From Ophiosphaerella korrae (Eukaryota > Ascomycota > Dothideomycetes > Pleosporales > Phaeosphaeriaceae): a stretch of 14,814 bases of DNA. This document shows positions 1 to 9,803 of this stretch, piece by piece. Both the position numbers and the translations under genes were made by a program. The number at the start of each line of letters is the position of its first letter. The first letter of the stretch is position 1. The notes below the pieces were generated by a model. That model searched no databases, was not told the origin of the DNA, and was given only the letters and a program-made list of their open reading frames with translations. The stretch is taken from contig JALNQF010000757.1 in assembly GCA_028456385.1 (NCBI GenBank), forward strand, positions 1 through 14,814, read 5' to 3'.

Positions 1-520
1 AATTATTATATATAAACAATAATTAGGCGCTAATTATTATAGATCTAGTATTAATATAAGAACTATAATACTAGCTACACCTATATAACCTAAACTACCT
101 ATTATTATTATAGATAGGATATTACTATAATAACTACTTTACCTACTACTCTAATAAGATAAAATCTAGATATTTCTCTTATAAGAGATCTAAATATAAA
201 TAGAACTAATAATAGTATATAAAAATAATATATAAATAATACTTATAGGATAAGTAAAAAGCTAGGTACTTTCTAAGTATAACTAAAGAAAAAGTAAATA
301 TAAGTAAAATACTTATAAACAACTAATATATTAATATAATCTAGTAAACCTATATACTAAAAAAGTGTAAATAATATAGAGAGATTAAGATACTCTAAAG
401 ATTCTACTAAAAGATAAATAAAGATTATAAGATTAAGTCTTTTTTAAGTAAATAGCTAATACTAGATATATATCTAGAAGCTATAACGCTATTAATACTA
501 AGAGACTTATTAAACTCCTA
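1..520 (+). pseudogene. gag: Element 1 gag C-terminal remnant with CCHC zinc knuckle
   Basis: This is the tail of the Gag nucleocapsid protein, which coats the element RNA inside virus-like particles. At 366-407 the spacing C-X2-C-X4-H-X4-C is kept: the first Cys codon is still TGT, the second reads TAT and the last TAC, as expected from TGT and TGC after RIP. The His position reads ATA, so that residue is lost. The knuckle frame (starting at 366) differs from the protease/RT frame. This could be an ancestral gag-pol frameshift or later decay. Upstream of 360 I could not align the capsid domain. The gene is truncated at the window start and full of TAA/TAG stops. Confidence 0.55.
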
Positions 521-3500
521 GTAAAGATAAAGAGAAAAAGAATAAAGATATTAGTAGATTTAAAGTTATTTATAAACCTAATTATACTTAAAGTAGTAAA
601 ATAAGTAAAACTCTAACTATAAGTAAAGAAGATACTATATCTAATCTATATTACAAATAGACAATTAATACTAGAAAACCTAATAGTTAGTAATAAAGTA
701 ACTATAGAGATTATTATTTAAAGATATAGTATAAGGATTACTTTAGACGTATTAGTTTTAGCTAATAAAGATATTATACTAAGACTCTTATAGCTATAAG
801 AGTTTAATCCTAGAGTTAATTAGAAAAACTAGAACTTCTTGTTTAATAACTACAAAGACGTACGTAAATCTAAGCTTACGTATTAGTAGTATTTAATAGT
901 AGATAAGAAAGTACTATATAAGATAGTAGCTTTAATAGTAACTTATTAAAAGAAAATAAGTACTTCTATAAGTACTAGTAGGGCGCTAAGCTAAGAAGTA
1001 AGAGTAGAAGAGTAATATATAACTCTTAAGATCCTAAAATAGTATAAGAAGTTTAGCTACTTATTTATAGAAGAGATAAATATACTAGTATTACTTAAGT
1101 ACTAACCTTGGGACTATATAATTAAGTTATAAGAAGAAAAAGAGCTACTTTTTAAGCCTATTTACTAATTAATAGAGAGTAAATTAGTAATACTCTAAGA
1201 AAGACTAAATAAAGACTTAAAAAAAGGATATATATAAGAATCTTTATTATTAGTAAGATTTCTAATTTTCTTTATACTTAAAAAAAAAGAACTACTAAAG
1301 ATATACGTAAACTACTAAAAACTAAATAATATTATAGTAAAAGACTAATACTTACTACTAAATATAGGTAAACTTAAAAATAAGCTAAGTAGAGTAAAGA
1401 TTTTTATAAAGCTAGAGTTAAAGGATAGATACTACTTAATATAAATTAAAGTAAGTAAAGAGTAAAAGATAGTATTTTAAACACACTATACATATTATAA
1501 ATATATAGTAATACCTTTTAGACTAATAAATATAGTAGTAATATTCTAAAGACTAATTAATAATATATTATAAGAATATTTAGATAAGTTTATTATAGCT
1601 TACTAAGATAATATACTAATATATTCTAAAGAAGAAGGTAAGTACGTAGAGTAAGTAATAATAGTACTATAGTACTTAGACTAATATAACTTATAACTAA
1701 AGCTAGAGAAATATAAATAGTATAAGATAGAAGTAGAGTTTTTAAAATATATAATAGGTATTAATAAAGTTAAAATAACCTAAAAAAAAATTAAAGTAGT
1801 AAAAGAATAGAAAGAATATAAAATAGTTAAAGATATATTAGTATTTTTAGAATTTATTTACTTTAACTAATACTTTATAAAAAGATTTTCTAAAAAGTAC
1901 TACTACTTATAAAGCTTATAAAGAAAGATATAATATAAGAATAAAGAGTAAAGTAGAAAGAAGTATATAAAGAACTTAAGAAAGCCTATGTTATACTACT
2001 AGTTCTAAAACAATTTTATAGTAATAAGACCCTAGTTATTAAGATAGATATATTAAATCTAGCTTATAGAGCGATAGCGCTATAAGAGTATAAAAGAAAA
2101 TAGTATCTAATTATATACTATTTAGGAAAGTTTATACAATAAAAAGAAAGATATAATATATATAATAAAGAGCTACTTATAATAGTTAATATATTTAAGT
2201 ATTAGAGAGTGTATACTAAAAGTATAGTAAAGGTAATTATAAAGATAGATTATAAGAACTTAATATACTTTATAATAAGTAAGAAGTTAAAAGATAAGTA
2301 GATATAATAGTTAGAGCTACTAGGATAGTATAAATTTAAGATTTAGTATATACTAAGTAAAGAAAATAGCTAAGTAAATATAATTAGCTAAAGATATAAT
2401 ATTATAAAGAAGAAACAAGTAGTAGAAGAGGCTATACTACAAGATAATAGATAAAGATACCTAGTACTAAATACACAACTAGTAAAAGAATAAGAAATTA
2501 ATAACCTAGTTAGAATTATAAATAAAGTTCTAGAAGAAATATAAAAAGTAATTATATAATACTACTATAATAACCTAGTATATAAGTACCTAGAGATTAT
2601 AAAAACTATAGAACTAATCTAGAAAAACTAAAGATTTAGTAAAATAAAGAAGAAAGTAATATAGTTTATTAAGGAATACGTAAATTACTAGAAGAATAAG
2701 TATAAGATATATATACTTTATAAAGAAATATAAGTAATTAAGATACTAAAAAAACTATAAATCGATATTATAATAGACTTTATTATAAGACTACTAACGT
2801 TAAAAGACTTAGTAATAAGAATAGGATATAATATAATAATAGTAATAGTAGACAAATTTACAAAATGCGCTAAAATAAAGAAATTCTAAAGTAACTATAT
2901 AGTAGACTAGCTAGAATACGTACTACTAGACGTACTAATATAGAGATATAAGATACTAAAGAGTATTATTAGTAATAAAAATAAGCTTTTTATATCTAAT
3001 TACTAGATAATACTACTTATAGTAATAAGAATAAAAAAGAAGCTATTAATAGCCTATTATCTATAGACAAATAGATAAATAGAATAGACTAATAGAATAA
3101 TAAAGATATACCTAAGGATTTATAGTAATTAGAAGTAAAATAATTAAGTATTACTATTACTTATAGTATAATTAGCTTATAATAATAAGTACTTAAAAGT
3201 AATAAGTAAAATACTATATTTTATAAACTATAGAATATACTCTAATTTATTTAAGAGAATACTACTAAGACTTAAGATAGAAGTAGTATTAGTTAGAGTT
3301 AAAAGTATATAAGAACTCTATAACAAGATAAAATAGAAACTAGAGAAAGCTTAAAAATAAAGTATTTTATATATTAATAGGAAATAAAAAATAGTACTTT
3401 AGCTAAAAGAAGAGGATAAAGCGTATCTTTATATAAAGAATCTATAGATAAAGTAACCTAGTAAGAGGCTAGACTACGTTAAGGTTAGACTATTTTTAGT

Positions 3501-3945
3501 TAAAGAAGATAATAGGCTAGTTATAAAAACGCTAGAACTACTTAAAAATACTAAGGTATACTCTAAGTTCTATATAAGCTTACTAGAAGTAGCTAAGCTA
3601 AAAACACTAGTATAGTAATAATTCTAATATTAGAAAGAAGAGGATAATAAGTTTAAAGTTAAAGACTTATAGAGATATTAAGAAATAGGATACAACGCCT
3701 TCTAAAGTATATAGTTTCTCTAAAAGTAGCTAGTAAAATAGAAAGGCTACCTAGTAAGTAAAAATATATAAGAACTTAAAGCTAATCTATAGAATTATTA
3801 GTAGATACTTAAGAAAGTAAGAAATAAGTACTATATACTAGGATATATAGGATATACAAAGCTATAGCTAAGATATAATAGATATATTAGTAGTAAAAAG
3901 GTTAATAATAAGCCTAACTATATAGAGCTTATAAAGCGCCCTTAA
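521..3945 (+). pseudogene. pol: Element 1 pol: protease, RT, RNase H, integrase, chromodomain (degenerate)
   Basis: The Pol polyprotein copies the element RNA into cDNA and integrates it. The protease region starts near 545 (VDLKL at the expected D-S/T-G-A site) and ends with KDIIL near 770. RT spans about 1150-1780: YLDD is now Y*DN at 1601-1612, and a DRYYLI-type stretch lies near 1425. RNase H follows from about 2030 (Asp codon 2047-2049; YNIYNKELLIIV near 2150). Integrase spans about 2566-3260: first Asp 2776-2778, second Asp mutated to Asn 2974-2976, Glu 3082-3084, exactly D-35-E. The chromodomain lies at about 3690-3830, with LVK*KGY at 3730-3750. Protease and RT share one frame; RNase H, integrase and chromodomain share another, so there is an indel near 1920-1960. 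Stops are TAA/TAG at Gln or Trp positions. Not functional. Confidence 0.88.
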
Positions 3946-4284
3946 TTATAATAAAATTATCTAATAAGCTAATAGTAGACTAGATTGTAAGAGAAGAGGT
4001 AATTTTAATAGAAGTAGTAAAATAGTTAAGAACTTATACTAAGACTTTATTACTTTCTTACTCTAACTCTAATACTAGGTATAAGGCTTTATAATAAGTA
4101 TAGTCTTTAGTAGATTTTAATATTTTCTTATTATATAGTAAATAAGTAATAATAATAGTAAAAAGTTTTTTATTATTATTAACCTTTTTATAGAACTTTT
4201 TATAAGTTCTATTAAGAGACTCTTAAGTTATACTAATATAAAGACGCTTTATATAAGTATACTTAGTTTACTTTAGAGTAGAAT
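3946..4284 (-). pseudogene. Possible antisense ORF remnant of element 1, distal half
   Basis: Between the pol stop and the point where element 2 cuts in, the - strand reads as a Lys/Glu/Leu-rich frame with RIP-type stops (for example KILKST and VLELE). It resembles the helical half of the antisense frame seen in elements 2 and 3, at the same place between pol and the 3' LTR. There is no second copy here to test it, so this is inference from position and composition. A purine-rich run at 3991-3999 (gagaagagg) could instead be a polypurine tract. Confidence 0.28.
4280..4284. repeat. Left target-site duplication (agaat) of element 2
   Basis: The 5 bases agaat lie directly before the left LTR and recur exactly at 11308-11312 directly after the right LTR. 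A 5-bp duplication is normal for Ty3/Gypsy integrases. It shows that this is one insertion event with both ends intact. Confidence 0.9.
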
Positions 4285-4713
4285 TGTTAATAGCTTACTA
4301 GAGTTAACTTCCTAATAGCCTAGATAGTGTTAGTAGATTATAAGGTAATAACAAAAGTTTGTATAGTAATCTATAATAGGCTATAAATAATAGAAGATAT
4401 TTTGCAACTATTTTTGTATTATCGCTTGTAGTTAATAATTGAATTACTAATACTATCTTAATAATACGCGTCGCTACTAACTATATACTTATCCTAATCT
4501 ATTAATCTGTTACTACTAAGAACAATAGATTATAGATTACTTTAATCTATAATCTATTAACGCTAAGAGTGTATAGATTATAGATTACCCTAGGTATCCT
4601 AATTATATATAGTTTCCTAATCAAGTTCGTATTCTTCGTATTTATAAGAACTTAATCCTTTAGTTATAGGGCTAATTAGTTCTATCTATATTTCTCTTGT
4701 TACTGTCGTAACA
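4285..4713 (-). repeat. 3' LTR of element 2 (429 bp)
   Basis: It begins TGTTA and ends TAACA, the usual short terminal inverted repeat, and pairs base for base without indels with 10879-11307. By eye I count about 29 differences, all transitions except one G/C change near the middle. It contains a perfect hairpin at 4524-4558 and a further direct copy of the arm at about 4574-4587. Confidence 0.95.
4524..4558. repeat. Perfect 16-bp inverted repeat in the 3' LTR
   Basis: The arm aatagattatagatta and its exact reverse complement are separated by 3 bases (ctt). The same hairpin occurs at 11118-11152 in the other LTR, where only the loop differs (cct). The arm recurs in direct orientation about 15 bases downstream. 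Possible roles are RNA folding or a transcription factor site; none can be assigned. Confidence 0.85.
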
Positions 4714-4727
4714 CTATCTCCTCTTCT
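4714..4727 (-). other. Polypurine tract of element 2
   Basis: On the - strand the 14 bases next to the 3' LTR read agaagaggagatag, purine-rich with one T. This is where plus-strand cDNA priming is expected. The same 14 bases lie next to the LTR tail of element 3 (12022-12035), which confirms the LTR boundary. Confidence 0.8.
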
Positions 4728-5026
4728 AGGTAAGTCCTTGTTTATCTATCCTAGAGCTAAAGTTATTAACCTACTCTCTTTGTTAATTTCTAGTTCCTTA
4801 TTACTCCCTATAGTTACCTCTTCTATACGTTGTTAATATCTTCTTGCTAATTATGTATTGCGCAATAGTGTCGAAATATTTCCTTATTCTTGTTATACTT
4901 CCTCTAAGTTAAATCCTAAGTACTCTCTTTATATAGTTTCTATAAACAATAGTAGAGCTTATAAGGCGTATATCTATATAAATATTTATAGTTCTTATAA
5001 CGTGTCTAGTATCTCTCTTGTAGAGT

Positions 5027-5072
5027 GTATGTTTATTATACTTATTCTTGTATCTAGGCTTAATAATAATAG
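5027..5072 (+). other. Predicted 46-nt intron in the antisense gene of element 2
   Basis: The donor is GTATGT at 5027-5032 and the acceptor is TAG at 5070-5072. The reading frame before it (Cys-rich part) and after it (helical part) differ by one, and removing these 46 bases joins them as GAG-TGG-AGA. The equivalent stretch in element 3 (12326-12371) is also 46 nt, with ATAAGT at the donor, as expected from GTAAGT after RIP. Confidence 0.6.
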
Positions 5073-5429
5073 GGAGAGCTATTAACTAGGCTTAAGAGAA
5101 ATTACTATCTTAAATTATAGAGGCTAAAGCTAAGTATAAGTAGATCTAAGAGCTTGCGTAGAGTAAGCTAGTAGAGAATTAAGCTCGTCTCTCTTGTCTT
5201 TATAAGATAAAGGCGCTAAATAATAAGAAATTAGCTATATAGTTAGTAGCTCTAGAAGCTAAGCTAGACTTAGATAAAGTATTTAGTGTTACTATAGTAG
5301 GTCCTACGTTAGGCGCTCTTATTGCTTCTCTATCTAGTGATAGTAATGTTAGTTCTCTTAGTTCGCTACTAGGCGTTCTAGAGGGTTTTAACTTTAGAAG
5401 TCCTCTAGTTTCTTAGAGTAATTAAGGTT

Positions 5430-8400
5430 GTCCTCTAGTTCCTATATTTCTTCTTATAGTTGTCCTTTTTCGTCTATACCTATCTATTTTACTAGATAGT
5501 AGTTCCTACTATTATAGAACTAGTGTACTAGGATTTCTTTAACTTCTTATTCTTCTTGTTCTCTATACGTATCTACTTTGTATACTAGTAGTTCTACGTT
5601 TTATAGTACTATCTTAAGTAGTACTACGTAGAAGGTTAGGTATATCTTTATTTTATTTAGTAGCTTTAGTTTAAATATAACTAGCGTAACTTCTTTTTTA
5701 ATTTTGTATAGTTTTATCTTAACGTAGTCTAATTTTAAGCTTAGTCTCTTACTCTTAATATTTTTCTATACTAACTATACTTTTTCTCCCTTTCTAAATT
5801 AGGGTCCCTCTTTATATTTCTTGTTATAGTACTTTACTATTCGATTATATAGGAATTCTACGTCCTATCTTAATTACTTGTGTATATCTTTAAGTCTATT
5901 AGCAAAGTTTTCTCCTCTTAGAGACTAAGATATTTCTAGTCTTAGTATTCTATATATACTAGGGTTAAATCTATAGTTTGTAAAGAAAGGTAATACTCCT
6001 ATTATCTTATTCTTTACACTATTATATACTAACTATACTATAGGTAGTAACTATACCTAGTTGTTCTAGTTATAATTAAGGTAGTATCTTAAGTATTATT
6101 CTACTATCTAATTTATACATTCGAATTATTTATCTATCTATAAGTAGTATGCTATTAATATTATATATTTAATTCCTAATTATACTATTATTGTTCCTTA
6201 TAGTTTTAATATAAATCTTACGTCTCTATCTATAATAATCTTATCTAGTAGTCTGTATTAGCTAATTATAGTTCCTAGAACCTAGTATACTATAACTTCT
6301 ATTCTACTTTTCTCTTTGTATAGTCTAAAGTATAAGTACTTTGTAAGTTTATCTACTATTATTAGGATTCTATTATACTTAACTCCTAATATTAGGTCTT
6401 TTAACTTAGGTAGTTTTGTAATAAAATCTATTATAATAACTCTCTATAGTTATTCTAGTACTTCTACTAGTTATAGCTTTTTGTATAGTGCGTACCTACT
6501 ATACTTATTCCTTTAGTATTCTATATAATCTTGTAGTACTTCTATTACTAGTTGACTTGCTCTTAAGATATAGTAATCTCTTAGTAGTCTATCTAGTATT
6601 TTGTTAATTCCTTAATATCTATATACTAGTAGTTTATAGAACTATTGTATAAATTCTCTTTATATTTTTCCTAGAATATACATTCTTCTATAGGCTTTTG
6701 CAAGACTTTCTTTAATCTTAAGTTTTTCTATCTCTTTAGGGGCTTTTCTTATTTCTTTCTAAATCTATTTGTCTAGCTCGCTACTCTTTCTTTTAAGTGT
6801 TGCAGCTATTTTAGTTGTATTTAGGACTAAATATCCTTCTTTGTTTTTAACTAGAACTATACTAGTAGTACTTACTTCTTTCTATAAGTCTAGTCTTCTA
6901 CTAAAGGCGTCTATAAATTAGTTATCTTTCCCTTTTATATATATAATTTCTATATTAAATATTAATAGAAATTCTTACTATCTTGTATATTATTATATTA
7001 GTTCTTTATTTAGTATAAATCCTATAAGATTCCTATAGTCTGTGTAGACCTTTATTTAGTATTTTACTCTTTATAGGTATACTCTCTATTATTTAAATAC
7101 TTTATAGATTACTAGTATCTCTTTATTATAAATTAGATAGTTAAGCTCTACTAGCTTTATTTTCTTAGAGAAGTATTTAACTAAATACTTTTTCTTAGTC
7201 TTTAGGTCTTCTTGTATTAGTACTATTCTATAGACTAAATTAGATACGTCTGTTTTTACTATTACTAGTAGGTCTAGGTTATATATTCTAATAACTAGGT
7301 TTTCTATAAACTTCTTTTTAATCTTCTTAAATACTTTATTGTATTCCTTTATCTATTTAAATAGTGTATCCTTTTTTATAAGCCTTGTTATTAGTTCTAT
7401 ATCTTTAGACTATTCTACTATTAACTTTTTGTAAAAGTTAGCTAGGCTATAAAATTATTATACTTCCTTTAGGTTCTTAGGTGTTAGCTATTTGTTAATT
7501 AATCTAATTTTTTCTAGATCGATCTTAATTTTTCCTAGTTTAATAATAAATCTAAGGAAGTCTATTTCCTTTATATAGAATTTGCATTTTCTTATTTTAA
7601 GAAATAGTTTATTTTCTACTAGCTTTTCTAGTACTTTATACATATACTATATGTGTTCTTCTTCTATTTCTAAGAATATAAGGATGTTATCTAGGTATAT
7701 AAATATTAATATATCTAAGTACTCTCTTAGTACTATATTTATTCTTTCCTAGAAGGCTACTAGTGCGTTTATTAAGCTAAAGGGTATAACTAGGTATTTA
7801 TATAGTCTATATTGTGTTCTAAACGCTATTTTCTATTTATTACCTTTTTTAATTCTAATCTAGTAGTAGGCGTTCTAGATATCTAGTTTTGTAAAGATTC
7901 TTGCTTTCTATAGTCTATCTTGTATTACGTCTATTTGTAGTAAGGGATATTAGTTCTTATTTATAATTACGTTAGTTTTTCTAAAGTCTACGTAAGGTCT
8001 TTTATTACTTATTTCTTTTTTATCTATAAATATAAGTCTATATACTACTAAGGACTTAGATTCTTATATCTATCTTTTCTTTAGTGCGTTTTCGATAAAT
8101 ATTTGTTTAATCTTAGATTCTTCTTCTATTTTTCTATAAACTAGGCTCTATCCTACGTCTTTATCTTCCTTTAGGTCTATCGCTAAATCCTATAGTTAAT
8201 ATTCTAGGAAGTAATCTTTAGGTTCTATAAGCTATTTTTCTTATTTCTTATATTCTTTTAAGAATTCTCCTTTGTATATAGCTATGTTAGCTTTTAATAT
8301 TTCTTTCTTAGGGTAGCTAATTTTCTCTATTCTCTAATTAATTCTTAGGTTAGTTATTTATAACTATAGTATTCCTAGTATTATATCTTAATTGTTATTA

Positions 8401-8620
8401 ATTGTTGTTATATCTATAACTATATTCTTAATTGTTATCCTTTCTAGTTCTAGCGTAGAGGGTGTTGTCTCGAACCTTATAGGTTCCTAGAATAGTTTTC
8501 TTTTAATCGTACTTAGTTATCGAGGGTACTTCTTTATAGTGTAGGTTATTCCTTAGTTTTCTATAAACTTCTTTAATATAAAGTTCCTTATAGCTCTACT
8601 ATTAATTATTAATTGTACTT
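5430..8620 (-). pseudogene. pol: Element 2 pol: protease, RT, RNase H, integrase, chromodomain
   Basis: Read on the - strand. Protease: INSRAIRNF at 8577-8606, where canonical D-S-G-A has become N-S-R-A, and DIILGI at about 8370-8387. RT: PYVDF near 7990, FTKLDI near 7888, IPF near 7778, and FIYLDN at 7686-7703 (YLDD with the second Asp changed to Asn). RNase H: TDVSN near 7250, YFSKKI near 7165, YNKEILVI near 7125. Integrase: HHCC-type region at about 6510-6650 with residues decayed; the triad Asp 6426-6428, Asp 6228-6230, Glu 6120-6122 is intact with exact 35-residue spacing. Chromodomain: EVKEIL and YYLVK*IG at 5460-5555. All of these lie in one frame and share it with gag. Stops are TAA/TAG at Gln or Trp positions. 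The gene ends tail-to-tail with the antisense gene. Confidence 0.93.
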
Positions 8621-9803
8621 TCTTTCCTTAATAAGTGCCTATCTTTATAATATATAGGCCTCTTATACCTTCTAGCCTTTCTTACTTTAGCATTTTTATA
8701 AATTATCTATCTTCTTAAAGCTATAGTCCTGTTTTAAGTTTATATTCTTTATATTTTAGATATTTATTATACTTGTATTTGTACTATAGTCTTCCTTAGA
8801 CGTATTTCTTAGGTAGTTTTAGTCTAGGCCTTATTACTACGTAACCTTCTTTAGGTATTATTTCCTATCCTTAGATATCTTCTACTAGAATTACTCTTGT
8901 ATAGTCGTAGCCTCTTTTTCTTGTAGGCTATACTTTATTATTTACTTTAGGGTTTCTGTGTATTATATAATTCTTTTCTAGGTATAATATCTATAATACT
9001 TTAAAATAAGCTAGATATTTTAGGTTTATTATTTTATTATCTCCTTCCTAGTAATTGTTTGTTCTAGGTCTTGTGTTTGTTAGTACGTAGTATACTATTA
9101 GTACTTGTAGTGTATAGGCTTTATTAATCTATTACGTTTTTCTTACAAGGTACTACTATTCCTTTTACGTAAGTATCCTTCTTACTATAACTATATATTA
9201 CTTTATCTATTCTTAAAATAGTGTAAACTTTATTTCTTTAGGATTACGTTCTTTCTAGTCTTTGTACGCTTCTTCTATACTTATAACTAGTAAGTATTTC
9301 TAAACAAATTTCTATTCTTTGTTTTGTTCCTCTATATCTATTATCGTATAGCTATTATAGCTATATATATCTAGCTAAGCGTGCTCTATACCTCTTATAC
9401 TAACCTATCTTTTACTTTCTTGTAGTCTTTTAGAGGAAGCTATAGTAGTCTCTTTATCTAGTGCTAGTCTTTCAGCCTAGATTAATAGGGTCTAGGGCTC
9501 TTCCCTTTCTAAGTCTTCTATTAGTAGGTTTATTATATACGCTGTTTCTTCTAGCTATACTTTTATTCTTTCTTTTATTACTACTACTCTATTCTTTTAT
9601 AGGAACTATCCTACTCTTTATTTTCTAAAAAGATATATATAATAGTTATCTTTATAATAAAAGGTCTAATAGAGTATTATATATTGTATTTCTTTGCTCC
9701 TAGCTACCTTTTCCTAATGTTTAGCTTATGCTTGTAGTGTTTCTTTCTTTTTCTCTATTGTCTTTAACTAAGTTTCTTTATCTTTTTTATAGTCCTTACT
9801 TTT
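8621..9803 (-). pseudogene. Element 2 Gag-Pol linker, about 390 codons, in frame
   Basis: Between the second zinc knuckle and the protease, the same - strand frame stays readable except for RIP-type stops. It is charged and largely hydrophilic (LKTIEKKKETLQ near 9755; LIEDLEREEP near 9515; RLALDKETT near 9460; KEGYVVIRPRLKLPKK near 8835). A short segment near 9650-9670 with possible former Cys and His (KDNYYIYLF) may be a lost metal site; I cannot prove it. Element 1 has only about 50 codons between knuckle and protease, so this linker is a lineage difference. No known domain recognised. Confidence 0.6.

Larger units (their letters stand above)
1..4284 (+). mobile_element. Element 1: old RIP-degraded Ty3/Gypsy chromovirus, main part
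   Basis: A + strand LTR retrotransposon whose 5' LTR and most of gag lie before the window. Domain order is CCHC knuckle, protease, reverse transcriptase, RNase H, integrase, chromodomain, which is the Ty3/Gypsy order; the terminal chromodomain places it among chromoviruses. CpA and TpG are nearly absent on both strands, so it has been RIP-mutated more completely than element 2. It is cut at 4284 by element 2 and resumes at 11313. Confidence 0.85.
4714..5416 (+). pseudogene. Antisense gene of element 2: Cys-rich and helical protein, two exons, RIP-damaged
   Basis: Exon 1 is open from at least 4714 to 5026. It holds regularly placed Tyr codons where Cys is likely (YSCY near 4888; RAYKAYIYI at 4954-4980, a C-X2-C pattern). 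A 46-nt intron (5027-5072, GTATGT donor, TAG acceptor) follows. Exon 2 (5073-5416) shifts by one frame and restores a TGG codon across the junction. It then reads a charged helical stretch (EKLLS, IIEAKAKYK, YKIKALNNKK at 5201-5230) and ends after EGFNFR. Stops in exon 2 are TAG/TAA at likely Gln or Trp positions. Element 3 conserves frame, intron length and motifs. From memory, Cys-rich plus coiled-coil proteins of this kind are common unnamed proteins in filamentous ascomycetes; function unknown. The start codon is not identified, and the frame may extend into the LTR. Confidence 0.68.

Noticed and set aside
4000..4284. 3' LTR of element 1 starting right after gagaagagg at 3991-3999
   Set aside because: The start (TAATTTT) does not fit the TGTTA/TAACA ends seen elsewhere, and a better tract plus LTR start lies at 11531-11546. 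Not excluded, but weaker.
4858..5085. 75-codon open frame on the + strand as a stand-alone gene
   Set aside because: Its frame is that of exon 1 of the antisense pseudogene, but its ATG is not conserved in element 3 and its last codons read through the predicted intron. I treat it as a fragment of the larger feature.
6316..6516. 66-codon open frame on the + strand
   Set aside because: It lies antisense to the integrase core of element 2, where the - strand carries the catalytic Asp and H-P-Q-T-D-G-like block. Low complexity (Ser, Tyr, Leu, Ile) is what antisense AT-rich DNA gives.
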